A stretch of DNA of 64,000 nucleotides from Anaeromyces robustus (lineage: Eukaryota; Neocallimastigomycota; Neocallimastigomycetes; Neocallimastigales; Neocallimastigaceae). The stretch covers positions 42,501 to 106,500 of the forward strand of contig MCFG01000140.1 in NCBI GenBank assembly GCA_002104895.1, written 5' to 3'. Numbering within the stretch: position 1 is the stretch's first letter; the number at the start of each line of letters is the position of its first letter. Made by a program: the position numbers and the translations under genes. Under the pieces are notes generated by a model. The model searched no databases and had not been told where the DNA came from. It saw nothing but the letters and a program-made list of their open reading frames with translations. Shown here in pieces: positions 1 to 11,945 of this stretch.

Positions 1-732
1 TAATAATAATTATAATAATAATTATAACAAGAATAATTATACTAATAATCATAATAATAATAATAATTAATAAATAAAATGATTCCATCAATGATTATTA
101 TAAATATTAATCTCTAATGTTTTCATTTTAGTAATCATAATTATTATTCAAAATCGAAAGTACAAATAATAATAGATTTTTGTTATTTTCAACTTTTATA
201 TATTTATATATTTTTATAAATGTATAATTTTTTGGTAATAATTATTTTATTAAAATGATGATATATATATAGTTAATAAATAAAAAAATATGAAATCATG
301 TGAGTAATGATAAAATCATAAATTATTAATAATTTAATGGATAAATATATGTAAAACTTACATTAATATATATATTTTTTATTGCCATCAAATATATATT
401 AATTAATTTTAATGATTTTTCAATTTTGTGTAAATATTTTTAGGATTATTAAATAAGCTTCAAATTCCAAAACAAAAATATTAATATATATTTTAATGTA
501 CAATATGTTATAAGTTGTACATTAATTTACATATTTATAAATTAATAATTAAATATAATATATAAATTAATAATTAAATAAAATTTTATTCTAATAATTA
601 TGTGGCTAAATAAATATTAAACACTGATTGGCTAAAAAGGTATTAATCTATTTTATTATTCAAGAGACCAAATTGTGAAATACTTTTTAATCCCTCTTTT
701 AATTAATATTATATATTAGTCCTAGAGGCATC
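1..732. other. AT-rich upstream region of eL27
   Basis: No gene is visible. It opens with an AAT-type microsatellite and is otherwise A/T low complexity. Close to the eL27 start the sequence is slightly richer in G and C. It includes GATTGG at 626-631, an inverted CCAAT-type element, and a TATATTA-like stretch about 20 bases before the ATG. These are plausible promoter parts but were identified by eye only. Confidence 0.5.
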
Positions 733-1433
733 ATGGTCAAATTCCTTAAACCAGGAAAGGTTGGTGATGATGATGATGAATGAATAATGGAAATTAATTA
801 TGTTTTATTTTTTTTTTTTTTTTAAATGATGGATGTTTTAAGAATGCTAAAATAAATGAATATTATTTTTTTTTTTGATGTTTAATAAAATGGTCATAAT
901 TTATGAAATAATGAATAATTGATATATACAGGTTGTTCTTATCTTACAAGGTCGTTTCGCCGGAAAGAAGGCCGTCATTGTTAAAAACTATGACGAAGGT
1001 ACCAAGGAACGTCCATACCCACATGCCATTGTTGCTGGTATTGAAAGATACCCATTAAAGGTTACTAAGTCTATGGGACAAAAGCTTGTTGCCAAGCGCT
1101 CTAAGGTCAAGCCATTCGTTAAAGTCGTTAACTTCAACCACATCATGCCAACTAGATACAGTCTTGATGTCGATTTAAAACAAAATGTTACTCTTGATGC
1201 TTTCAAAGATCCAAGTCAAAGAATTCAAACCCGTAAGGTTATCAAGAAGGCTTTTGAAGAAAGGTAATCATCCATTAAAGTATAAATAAATTAAATTATT
1301 ATAAAAATATTAATAATATTTAAATTATATTTTTATTATATATATTATGAATTTTTTTATATTATTTCTAATTATAAAAAAAAGATACAAGAGCGGTAAG
1401 AACAAGTGGTTCTTCCAAAAGCTTCGTTTCTAA
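733..1433 (+). CDS. RPL27: 60S ribosomal protein eL27
   Basis: Structural protein of the large cytosolic ribosomal subunit. Three exons, 733-759, 932-1263 and 1385-1433, give 135 residues, close to the yeast protein (136). The first exon encodes only MVKFLKPGK, and exon 2 continues [18 protein letters not shown], the KOW-type N-terminal segment of the family. The motifs [15 protein letters not shown] and [17 protein letters not shown] and the C-terminus [10 protein letters not shown] are hallmark eL27 sequences. Intron 1 uses a weak GTTGGT donor; intron 2 splits an arginine codon (AG|A). Codon use is much more GC-rich than in the neighbours, as expected for a highly expressed gene. Very sure. 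Confidence 0.97.
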
Positions 1434-3107
1434 GTTTGTTATTATCAATCAAAAGATTTAACAATTTTAAACGGAATTTATTGTAACTTTTTAAAGCATA
1501 AATAAAATGACCATAAAAACATAAAAATCATAAACTTTTTTTTTACAAACAAAAAATGGAATAAATTTTAATTATTAATTTTTAAGATATAACAAAACGA
1601 CTATATTTCACAAATATAATTCTATTATTTATAAAATTATAATACATATTTGAAACATATTGAAGTAGTTTTGACAATTTTAACTATATTAATAGAGTAT
1701 TTCAAAATATAATTTTAACAATTTATTTTCAATTTATTTATTATGAATAAGTTAAAATATAACTTTTCGAAAAAAAATAAATTTAATGTAAGTTGTTATG
1801 TTATTGAGAGATAATTGAGAAATGAAGAAAAAATAATAAATTAATGAATTTTTTTAAAAAGAAATTAGGTATATTCGGTATATTTGTATAATTTGTATAT
1901 AAAATGTAAAAAAAAAATATTTATTGATCAGTAAAAAAGAGGTGTGAATTAAGAGGAATCGGCTAAGATATGCAAAAGAATAATTGATACTGTAGTAATT
2001 ATATATAATTGTATATTTTAAATATTTTAATCTAATTTTATTTATTGAATTGGAGGTTTTTAATTATTAACTTATTAATAATAATTATTATTTTTTATAT
2101 TTTTAATGAAATATTTTTTAAATTTTTCTTTTTTTTAAACTTAAAGATAATTATAAAATAAAAAAAAATAATATTAAATATTTACATTAATTTATTTTAT
2201 TTTATAATTATCTTTGATATAACTATACAACTCTTTTTATATTTAATAATAATTTATATAGATTAAAATAATTTATTAATAATTAAATTTAATTATTGAT
2301 TAATAAGAGTTTTTTTTTTTAATTTCAATATTTACGCATTAAATATTAATAAATATTTGGGATTATTGATTAGTTTTCATTTTAACTTTTTACTAAGTTG
2401 TGTGTATTATATAATATTTATGTATGTATTATATAATATTTTTTTAATATGTAAATATTTTGTTAAAACTTTAAATTATATGAAAATAAAATATGTTTAT
2501 TTTATGATTAACTTATGTTTGAATTTTTAATTAAAAAAAGCAAAACAAAACAAAATAATTATAAACATAATCATAATAGTAATAACAATAAGTAATAGTA
2601 GTAATAATTAATTATAATCATAATTATAATAAAATAAAATAAAGAATTTATATTATTATTTATTGTAAATACAAAAATAAGATTAATAAAGTTTATCAAT
2701 ATTACATTAATTAAAAATTAAACTAATTGTTTTCATTTTCTAGTGGTTTAACAATATTAAAAAATAGAGAAGCGAAAGTAAAAAAATAATAATAATGTAT
2801 TTTTTTTATAAAAAAAAAAAAAAAAAAGGGAAAAGAAAAAAGAGTCAACGGAATCAAAGAATAAACAAATACTAATAAAAACCAAAAATAAATAGAAATA
2901 TATTAATGAATCAAATATTTAATTATAATAAAATATTTTATAAAAATTAGTGAATAAACTTAAATTTTTAAGATAGAAAAAAAACAAAATAAGATTTTTC
3001 ATTTTATGTTTTTTTTTTTTATAATTAATTTTTATTTTTAATTTATAATATTTACTTTTTTAATATATTAAAAAAATACATAATATAATATCTATATCAT
3101 TAAAAAA
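1434..3107. other. Intergenic region, no gene seen
   Basis: About 1.7 kb of A/T low complexity between eL27 and the RhoGAP gene. It holds poly-A and poly-T runs (for example around 2811-2827) and short AAT and AAAAC repeats. I see no open frame or RNA gene. Confidence 0.6.
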
Positions 3108-3921
3108 ATGTATATACTAAGAAAATATTTAAAAAACAATGAAAGTATTAATAAATTTATCTTTCCAGAAACGGTTTCTTCTCTATTAAAAATAAATAGT
3201 AAAACAAATTTAACTGATACTAAAATATTTGGTCTTTCAATTGAAGAATTATTACAACGTCAAAGAATATTACAATCAGATGAAAATTTACAAAGTATTT
3301 ATCATATATATATATATATGTTGATTTGGTTTGCTTTTTTTATTTTTTGTTTTGTTTATGAAATTCATATAATTCATCAGTTCATATTTTAATTTATTAT
3401 TAAATTAATATTTGAAAAAAGGTAATGTAAAAAAAGGTGAGAATGATGATAAGAAAAAAACAACACTAGAAAATGAATCATCAGATAAGAATAATTCATT
3501 TAATAATAATAATAACAATACTAGTATCGAGAATATAAAAAGCACAAATGAAGCAACTGAAGAAAAAACAGAATTATGGCAAAATAGTATACCGATATAT
3601 GAAGAAAATACAATTACAATGGAAAGTATATTTCAATCTGAATATAAACTAGAAAATATACCTATAGAAATTCAACAATTCATAAAATATTTAAAACAAG
3701 ATAAAGGTATAATATATATATATATATACATTATTATATAATACAATTATAATTATTTAGTTCAATATAAAAATGATAACATATTCTTTTTACATTCATT
3801 TTTGTAATTATATATATTTGAATATTTTATTAGTATTAATGAAAGAAGGAATATTTCGATTAGGTGGATGTTTTAATTTAAAAAATGAAATAAAAGAAAA
3901 AATTGATCAGAGTAAGAAACG

Positions 3922-3953
<32 letters not shown>

Positions 3954-6900
3954 TTAAAAAAAAAATAAACATTTTTTACAATTGACCAATTTTATTTTTA
4001 TATTAATTATATATAGCTGGTATTGTGGATTTTACAGGATATAATGATGATCATGCTATTGCATCATTATTTAAACAATTCTTAAGAGAACTATCTGGAA
4101 AGATTATACCACAAGAATTGTTTAACGTTTTTAATTCAGCTAGTGGTAAATTATAGGTTTATTTTTTAAATAAATAAATAAATAAATTAATTCAATATAT
4201 ATTAAAACAATAATTGCTTTTGTTTTTTATTATTATAATTACCATTATTTTTATTATTATTATTATCAGATTCATATGATGATATGGGGAAAGCATTATT
4301 ATTATTACCAAAACAAAGATATGATACCTTACTTTATTTATTAGAATTTCTTTTTTATGTTGATAGATTTAAAACATATAATATGATGGATATAGGAAAT
4401 TTATGTATTATGTTTGCACCAAATATTATAGAATGTATAGAAACAATTGATATGCAAACTACTTTAATTGCACCTTTACATATTATGAATACAATTATTC
4501 ATTATTTCAAAAGATTAAGAATACAAGTAATACAAATAAGCATATAATTTTATTTTAATTGTTATACTTCTTTCATTTTTCATAATCATTATTATATATA
4601 TTAATAATAATATTTTATGCTTTTTTTCTTTTCTTTTTTTTTTAATTTTTTCTAATTTATTAAATATTTTAAATTTTTATTTACTAAATGTGTTTAAAAA
4701 CGTAAAAAGAGAGAGGAAGAAGAATTGAAATTCTCATATTTTGACATTAAACCAAGTTTCGACAGTGAAACTATTCCAGTAAAAGATATAACATATAAAA
4801 ATTATGATTATGATATAATATCATTATCAGATAGTGATACTGAGAGCGACAATAGCTACAGTTCTTCATTTGATGAAAATAAAAATGAAATACGTAAGTT
4901 TAATTTCAAAGATAGTAATAGTGAATTAAAAATAGAATCATATTTACGTGATGAAGAGAAAAATTCATCAAATAGTGATAAACATATGGAATCACTATTA
5001 CAAGAAAATTTAGATTTCCTTGAAACCTCAACTATCAATATTAAATATTCTACAGATATAGTATCATTAGAAGATACATTTTCAAATCCATCAATAGAAA
5101 TAAGTAGTAAAAGCTCTAATGATATATATTCAATTAATTCTAATCCAATAAAAATAAAAGAATGTAATGATATTATATCATTAGAAGACACCGTTTATTC
5201 AATAAAAAATTCTGAAAATTCCCTATCAGAAAATGCAAAATTAAATAATAAATTGGAAAATATATCAAATTGTAGTAAAATTAAAAAAGATAAAAATATG
5301 AATAATGAATTTTCTATTTATGAAGATATATTAAATGATTCAATAACAAATTATTCTAATAATAAATATAAAAATAATTCAAAAAATTCTGATGAAAATA
5401 ACAATTCAAAAAATAAAGAATATGAGGTTAGTACATAATATATTCATTTTATTTATATTATTATATCATTATATAGTAATATTTATATTAATAATATATT
5501 GTTTTATTTTTTATCTATGATTACACTTTTTTTTTTTTTTTAAAAAAATAATGATAAAAAATTAATAACTCTAAATAAATACTTAAAAAGCTAATTGATC
5601 AAAATAATAAGTAAGAATTATATTATATATATGCTATTTTTTAATAACTATATATGTCAAATATAGGTTTAAAACTAAAATTTATTTATTATATTTATCT
5701 TAAAGATTTGATTCTAATACCACTATAATAAATGAAAACAATTATATTGATATTGATTGTAATAATATAAATCAGCATTTTATATCAAATAATTATATAT
5801 CAAAAGAAGATATTATTACAAATATTGATAATAAAAAGAATTATCAACAATTAAATAAAAATAAATTAAATCATTCTTATTCATATAATCCAAATATATT
5901 TGAAAAAAAAGACAAAAATTATTATTTATCTTTACTATCTAATTTTGATAATTTAAATGTAAATTAAATGTATAATATTAAATTATATATAATTTTGTGT
6001 TATTACTAATTTCTTTTTTTATTATATAGTACTAATTTCATAATAATGTTATTTTTACTGTTCTTGTTCTTTTTATTTTATTTAATTATAAATTAAATAT
6101 ATTATAATTATTACAAAAAAAAATTATTACATATATTATTTTTGATTTTTTATATATATTTAAAGCAAAATAATACTAATAAAAATGCAAAAAGTGCAAC
6201 ATTAATTGAAAATAACACAAATAACAACGATAATCATAATAATATATCTAACAAAAACAAAAATAAACCGATTATTGATTCCTTAAAATATATATCAGGA
6301 GAATTAATATCAAATAATAATGTTAATAATATTTATAATAGTAATTCAAAACTTGATAATAAAAGTAAATATAGTTTATTAGAGACAATGAAAGTTAAAG
6401 ATATAATGGGCTTAAGTAATGAAGAAAAATTAAAATTGACAAGAAATTTCTCAATTAATAATTCAGAACTTTCAAGAAAAAATAGAGAAAATATATTACA
6501 AGAAAAAAGATTACCAATAGTATCTAAACACATTATTGATATTGAACCTTATAAATTAAAAAATAGTTTAAGTGGATCTTTTAATGAAAAAATAGAATCT
6601 GAAACAGATAAAGAAAATTGTAAACCATTTGAAATGAATAAGCTTAATTCAAAAGATGATTCAAAATCAGAAGAACAAAAGATACGAGATATTGTTAATA
6701 GTATTAATCATTATAATAAAAACAAATATAAAAAAAAGTTAACTAAATGTCAATCATCTTTTTCAGAAGATACAAGATTAAAAAGATATGAGAATTCACG
6801 GATGGCTAAATCATATAGTCATATGACTATAGATGTTAAAAGAGATGAATTCTTTAAAAGTTTAAAAGATTTTAATATAAAAATGAAGAATGTAACAAAA

Positions 6901-7510
6901 ATGAATAATTTAAAAAATTTAAGATTACAACAGAAAAAAATATTTTTTGAACGTTTAAAAGATTTAGCCCATTACATGAAATTTTTAGATAGATACTGTA
7001 ATGAATTAAGAGAATTTTCAAAGAAAGAAAATGAAAATAATGAAATAATCAAAGAAATGGAGCATTTCACAAGAAATAAATATAAACTTTTAAGAACATA
7101 TATTAAAGGTATAAAATAAATTATTATATAGTTAGTTATTTATAATAAAAAAAAAAAATTTTTTTTAAATTTCATTATTAATTAATTATATTTTTAATGA
7201 AGATGAATTAAGTAAATATAATATTTATAAAAATGGAAATATTAATGGTAATATACAAATATATTTAAAATTAATATAAATTAATATTTAATATTAGTAT
7301 ATAAATAATTATAATTATAGTTAATATTAACATATATATATCTTAATCATTATTATTAAAATTATTAATATAAAAATATTTAGTATACTATCCTTTTATT
7401 GATCTTCAGTCATGGATGAAAAGAAATGAATCTTCAGATGCTTTATTAAGTCAGAAAAGTATAATATTCATATATATTAATTTTTAATAATATATAGTAT
7501 ATAATTATAC

Positions 7511-7541
<31 letters not shown>

Positions 7542-7945
7542 TATTAATATTAAATATTATATATAAGATTTAAAACTTGAAAATGTATATTTATATTATA
7601 GTATTAATAATTTAAGTCCTGGGCAATGTATTTTAAGGAATCTTGATAAACAAAGAAAATTAGAAGATAGACCTGTTTATGTATTTGCAATGAAACCAGA
7701 AGAAGTTTTGAAAACTTATAAATATCTAAAACATGAATTATCAATACTTAAGGATTTTTATATAGAATCTAAAACAAACAAATTAATAGATGAAGAGAAA
7801 CTTGAAGAATATAAAAAAATTGATAAAATTATATTAAAAGATATATTTTGGTATATAAAAAGATTGAAGAAATCATTAGAAAAAACAAAAGTATACAAAT
7901 TATTTATTACTATATATATAAATATTATTCATAACCTAATTAAAA

Positions 7946-8006
<61 letters not shown>

Positions 8007-8496
8007 AATACTAATACTAATAATAATAATAATAATAATACTAATACTAATAATAATAATAATATATGGTAAATAATAAATTATAGAATAAACAAAAAAC
8101 AAATACTGTAAAAAAAATTGATAATCCATTTGAACGGTGCATGTATGTTCAATATTTCATTTTCACATAGTATAAATATTATAATATTTGATAATAACAA
8201 TAAGAAAAAATTATAATTATTTTTTTATAGGTATAATGCATGCAAAAACGAAAAAAGGAAATTACAAGAAGAGTTAATTAAATATCAAGAAACATTTTAT
8301 AAAAAGAATGGACGCCCAATAAAAACTAAAATTGATTTAAAACCTATAGAGGCGCAATATAAAAGATATAAGGTATTACAATATATTAGGTATTATTATA
8401 TATAAATTTATATATATTTATTTATTTATATTTTAATTATTTATATATTTCTAGGAATTGAAAGTATATTTAAAATCTTTTTCGTTATCATCTTAA
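3108..8496 (+). CDS. FAM13-like Rho GTPase-activating protein
   Basis: Predicted to stimulate GTP hydrolysis on Rho-type GTPases. Fifteen exons: 3108-3294, 3422-3706, 3834-3911, 4017-4145, 4270-4526, 4710-5426, 5591-5610, 5706-5958, 6166-7108, 7203-7247, 7384-7458, 7568-7890, 8087-8142, 8231-8372, 8455-8496. They give 1183 residues with all phases closing. KIFGLSIEELLQ leads into the RhoGAP domain (about residues 120-310), with arginine finger R166 in KEGIFRLGG and N278 in NLCIMFAPN. A long Ser/Asn/Asp-rich middle follows, then charged helices, then a C-terminal module KYQETFYKKNGRPIKTKI...YKRYKELK that matches the FAM13 'FGR/HGRP' coiled-coil motif. Exon 7 is a 20-base micro-exon needed to keep frame. 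The acceptor of exon 12 (7568) is the least certain. RhoGAP identity is very sure; FAM13 assignment is strong. Confidence 0.88.
7945..8065. repeat. AAT/ACT microsatellite in an intron
   Basis: A run of ATA/ATT-type triplets with interspersed ACT units lies in the intron after exon 12 of the FAM13-like gene. In other frames it reads as poly-Ile and is not coding. Confidence 0.85.
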
Positions 8497-9188
8497 AAGG
8501 CATTAAACTAATAAAGTCACAGTTATTAATAAATTGTAAATAATATTATGTTTCTTATTACGAATCATAAAAATATTATATAAATTCAAAATAAATTTAT
8601 TATAAGGATTATATATAATAATATGATATATAATACTGACAATTTATTTATTTATTTATTTATTTTTTTATATTAATTTATTTACAATTTTTATTTTAAT
8701 GATATTACCATTTATCATAGTAATTAACCTATTAATTAAATTAAAATTAATATTACTATTGTTAATGTTTATTAATATTATTTAGAATTATTATTATCTA
8801 TATAATCTTTATTTATTATATTTACTATTGTTAATATTTATTATTATAATTATGTTAATTATCATCAGTTTTATTACTATGGTATTCATTTTTTATTATC
8901 TATTATCATTATTAATTATAATTAATATTTTTATGGTAAAATTTTAAAATATTTTTAAATAAATTCTAAAAAAATTGATTTTGAAAGTAATAAGGACAAA
9001 TTATTTATATAGAGTTTAATCATTATATATTATTAATTTTTATTAAATGAATTAGATAAATATAAACTTTGTTTAATGAATTATATAAGTATTATATAAT
9101 AATCTTATTAAATATTTTCATTATAAATTTATAAAAGATGTAAAATTAATATAATAAAAATATTGTAAATAAAATTTGAAACTAAATA

Positions 9189-10140
9189 AATGAAATTATA
9201 AAATATTAAAATTATAAAACTATTGAAATTTTTGTATTAATATTTTTGATTTATGTATAACTTAACAATTATAATTATTATTATTGATTAATGTTAATGA
9301 TGTGATTTTATATTAAAAAAAAATTAACATATTTTCCATTATGATTTTTTATTTAAATTATTAATAATTATTTTAGACATATTTTTTATTATTTCTTCGG
9401 GAAGATAAAATATATATATATTAAAAATTATAAAAAATTTCAATAGTTTTATAATTTTAATATTTTTATAATTAAAAATATTATAAAAAATTTCAACAAT
9501 TTTATAATTTTAATATTTTTATAATTAAAAATATTATAAAAAATTTCAACAATTTTATAATTTTAATATTTTTATAATTAAAAATATTATAAAAAATTTC
9601 AACAATTTTATAATTTTAATATTTTTGTAATTAAAAATATTATAAAAAATAATTTCAACAATTTTATAATTTTAATATTTTTGATTTATGTATAACTTAA
9701 CAATTACAATTATTATTATTGATTTATTATAATGATGTGATTTTAATTCTCATTTATATTAAAAAATTAACATATTTTCCATTATGATTTTTTATTTAAA
9801 TTATTAATAATTATTTTAGATATATTTTTTATTATTTCCACGGGAAGAAAAAATATATATATATTAAAAATTATAAAAAATTTCAATATTTGTTTTAATT
9901 TTATAATTTTATAATTATAAAATTATAAAATTGTTGAAATTTTTTATAATATTTTTAATATTTTTGATTTATGTATAACTTAACAATTATAATTATAATT
10001 ATTATTAATATTAATGATGTGATTTTATATTAAAAAAAAATTAACATATTTTCCATTATGATTTTTTATTAGAATTATTATAATATTTATTTTTTATTAT
10101 TTCCGCGGGAAGAAAAAATATATATATATTAAAAATTAAT
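9189..10140. repeat. Array of three core repeats with inverted stems
   Basis: Three diverged copies of a ~180-200 bp core start at about 9242, 9677 and 9960. Each contains GATTTATGTATAACTTAACA, then AACATATTTTCCATTATGA, then a CGGGAAGA block and a TATATATA tail. Core 1 is bracketed by inverted arms of about 38 bases (9189-9230 and 9436-9478). The right arm is expanded into about four ~54-bp tandem units up to 9676. A palindrome of the same arm lies between cores 2 and 3. A weaker fourth copy may follow near 10140-10230. MITE-like, but no transposase is present here. Confidence 0.65.
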
Positions 10141-10457
10141 ATATTAATATATATATATTTATTCCTTTCTGGGAAGAATTTATATAAATATTAAAAAATA
10201 ATATATTTTCCTTGATTATTAAATTTTTATCATGCATTTTTTTTTTAATGAATTATATATAATTATTTTATTATATGTGAATATTAATATTATTTTTTCT
10301 TATTGGCCTTCACATTTTTTTTATTTATTTTCATTTTTAATTAGTTAATAATTAATATAAATACTATAAATAAATATTGACATATATTATTAGTGAAAAT
10401 ATTTAAATATATTGATGGAAGACATTCAATAAATGCTGATTATTTCTTATACAATAC

Positions 10458-10490
<33 letters not shown>

Positions 10491-10545
10491 TGATAATAAT
10501 AATAATAATAATAATATATAAATAAATATATAAATAATAATAAGA

Positions 10546-10584
<39 letters not shown>

Positions 10585-10929
10585 TGATAATAATAATAAT
10601 AAAACTCTAAAAAATATTAATTAATTAGTTTTATTTTAGTTATTAATAAATAAAAATATTAATTATTAAAGTTTTTACAATTTTTTTTAAAAATTTATAA
10701 ATAAAATATTATAATTATAAAGTTTACTATAAAATAAACTTTTATCTTTAATTTACCAAAAAATTTTATATATAATTTAAAGTTATACAATTTAAATGTA
10801 TTATAAATATATTATTACTTTGAATAGTTTATTTTATGCTATTATGTAGTACAATTTTTAACTTATAAAGTAATTATATAATTAATAAGTTAGAAATAAA
10901 CAATATATTTATAATACCTTAAATAAAAA

Positions 10930-10964
10930 AAATAAATAACTAACTAAATAACTAACTAACTAAA

Positions 10965-11023
<59 letters not shown>

Positions 11024-11028
11024 CTAAA

Positions 11029-11060
<32 letters not shown>

Positions 11061-11065
11061 ATAAA
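10930..11065. repeat. TAAC / AAAT tetranucleotide array
   Basis: Alternating blocks of (TAAC)n and (AAAT)n. A plain microsatellite; the TAAC unit is not a known fungal telomere repeat and the block is interrupted. Confidence 0.9.
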
Positions 11066-11945
11066 TAAATAAAAAAAATTTAATAAAAAATTATAAAATA
11101 AATTATTAAATGTTATATGTTATGATAAAAATAAATAAAAAACAGTATAAAAATATATAAAATGAATAAATATATATTATTAAAGGTTAAATGTTATAAA
11201 AATAAACAAATAATAATAAAACAATAAAAAGCTAATTAAAAAAAAATATAATATTAATGGATTTAACAAAGTGTTATGACTTTGACTATCCTTTTTTTTA
11301 TAATGAATTCATTTAAAAAAAAATATTCATATTCTGTTTTTCATTATTAATTATTCTATTATTTACATATATTATGCATATTTATTAATTTATAATACTA
11401 ATATATTATTTACAATATTAAATAACGTTATATAATACTATTATTTATTGTTATATATATTATATTAATTGTAATATATTAATAATATATATTATTTAAT
11501 ATAAAAATTATGAGTCTGGATATAATATAATATATTATTAATATATTATCAATATATTGTTTATACATATTAGAATGTATTCCAGAAATTTTGAGTTTTA
11601 TTAAACATAAATAATAAAATAATTACATTTTTAAAAAAAATATATTTTTAAAAAAATATAAAAGATAAAAAGTTTCTTCTTTTTTTTTTTTTTTTTTAAT
11701 TTATAATTCAAAAAAAAATTAAGAAAAGCTTCAAATTAAATATTGAAGTTTAATAATAATATTATTATTACATAATATATTATTATTTATAATAAATTCA
11801 AATAAACAACTTTTAATTATATTATAGAGAAATTAAAAGTTAATAAAACAAATAATTATATATTATTTATAATACATATTTATTCTTTATAGATTTATAT
11901 TTGCATATTATATTAATATATTAATATATTAAGAAATTTCCAAAA

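Larger units (their letters stand above)
8497..11945. other. Intergenic region with repeat arrays
   Basis: About 3.4 kb without a gene. It contains the inverted/tandem array at 9189-10140 (listed separately), AAT microsatellites near 10460-10600, a TAAC/AAAT array at 10930-11065, and otherwise featureless A/T DNA. The last few hundred bases are the upstream region of the glucosidase gene. Confidence 0.6.

Noticed and set aside
7929-8129. Hydrophobic minus-strand frame (poly-Ile)
   Set aside because: It is the complement of an intronic triplet repeat in the FAM13-like gene.
10930-11065. Possible internal telomere-like repeat (TAAC)n
   Set aside because: The unit is only four bases, lacks the G-rich strand of telomeres and grades into AAAT microsatellite.
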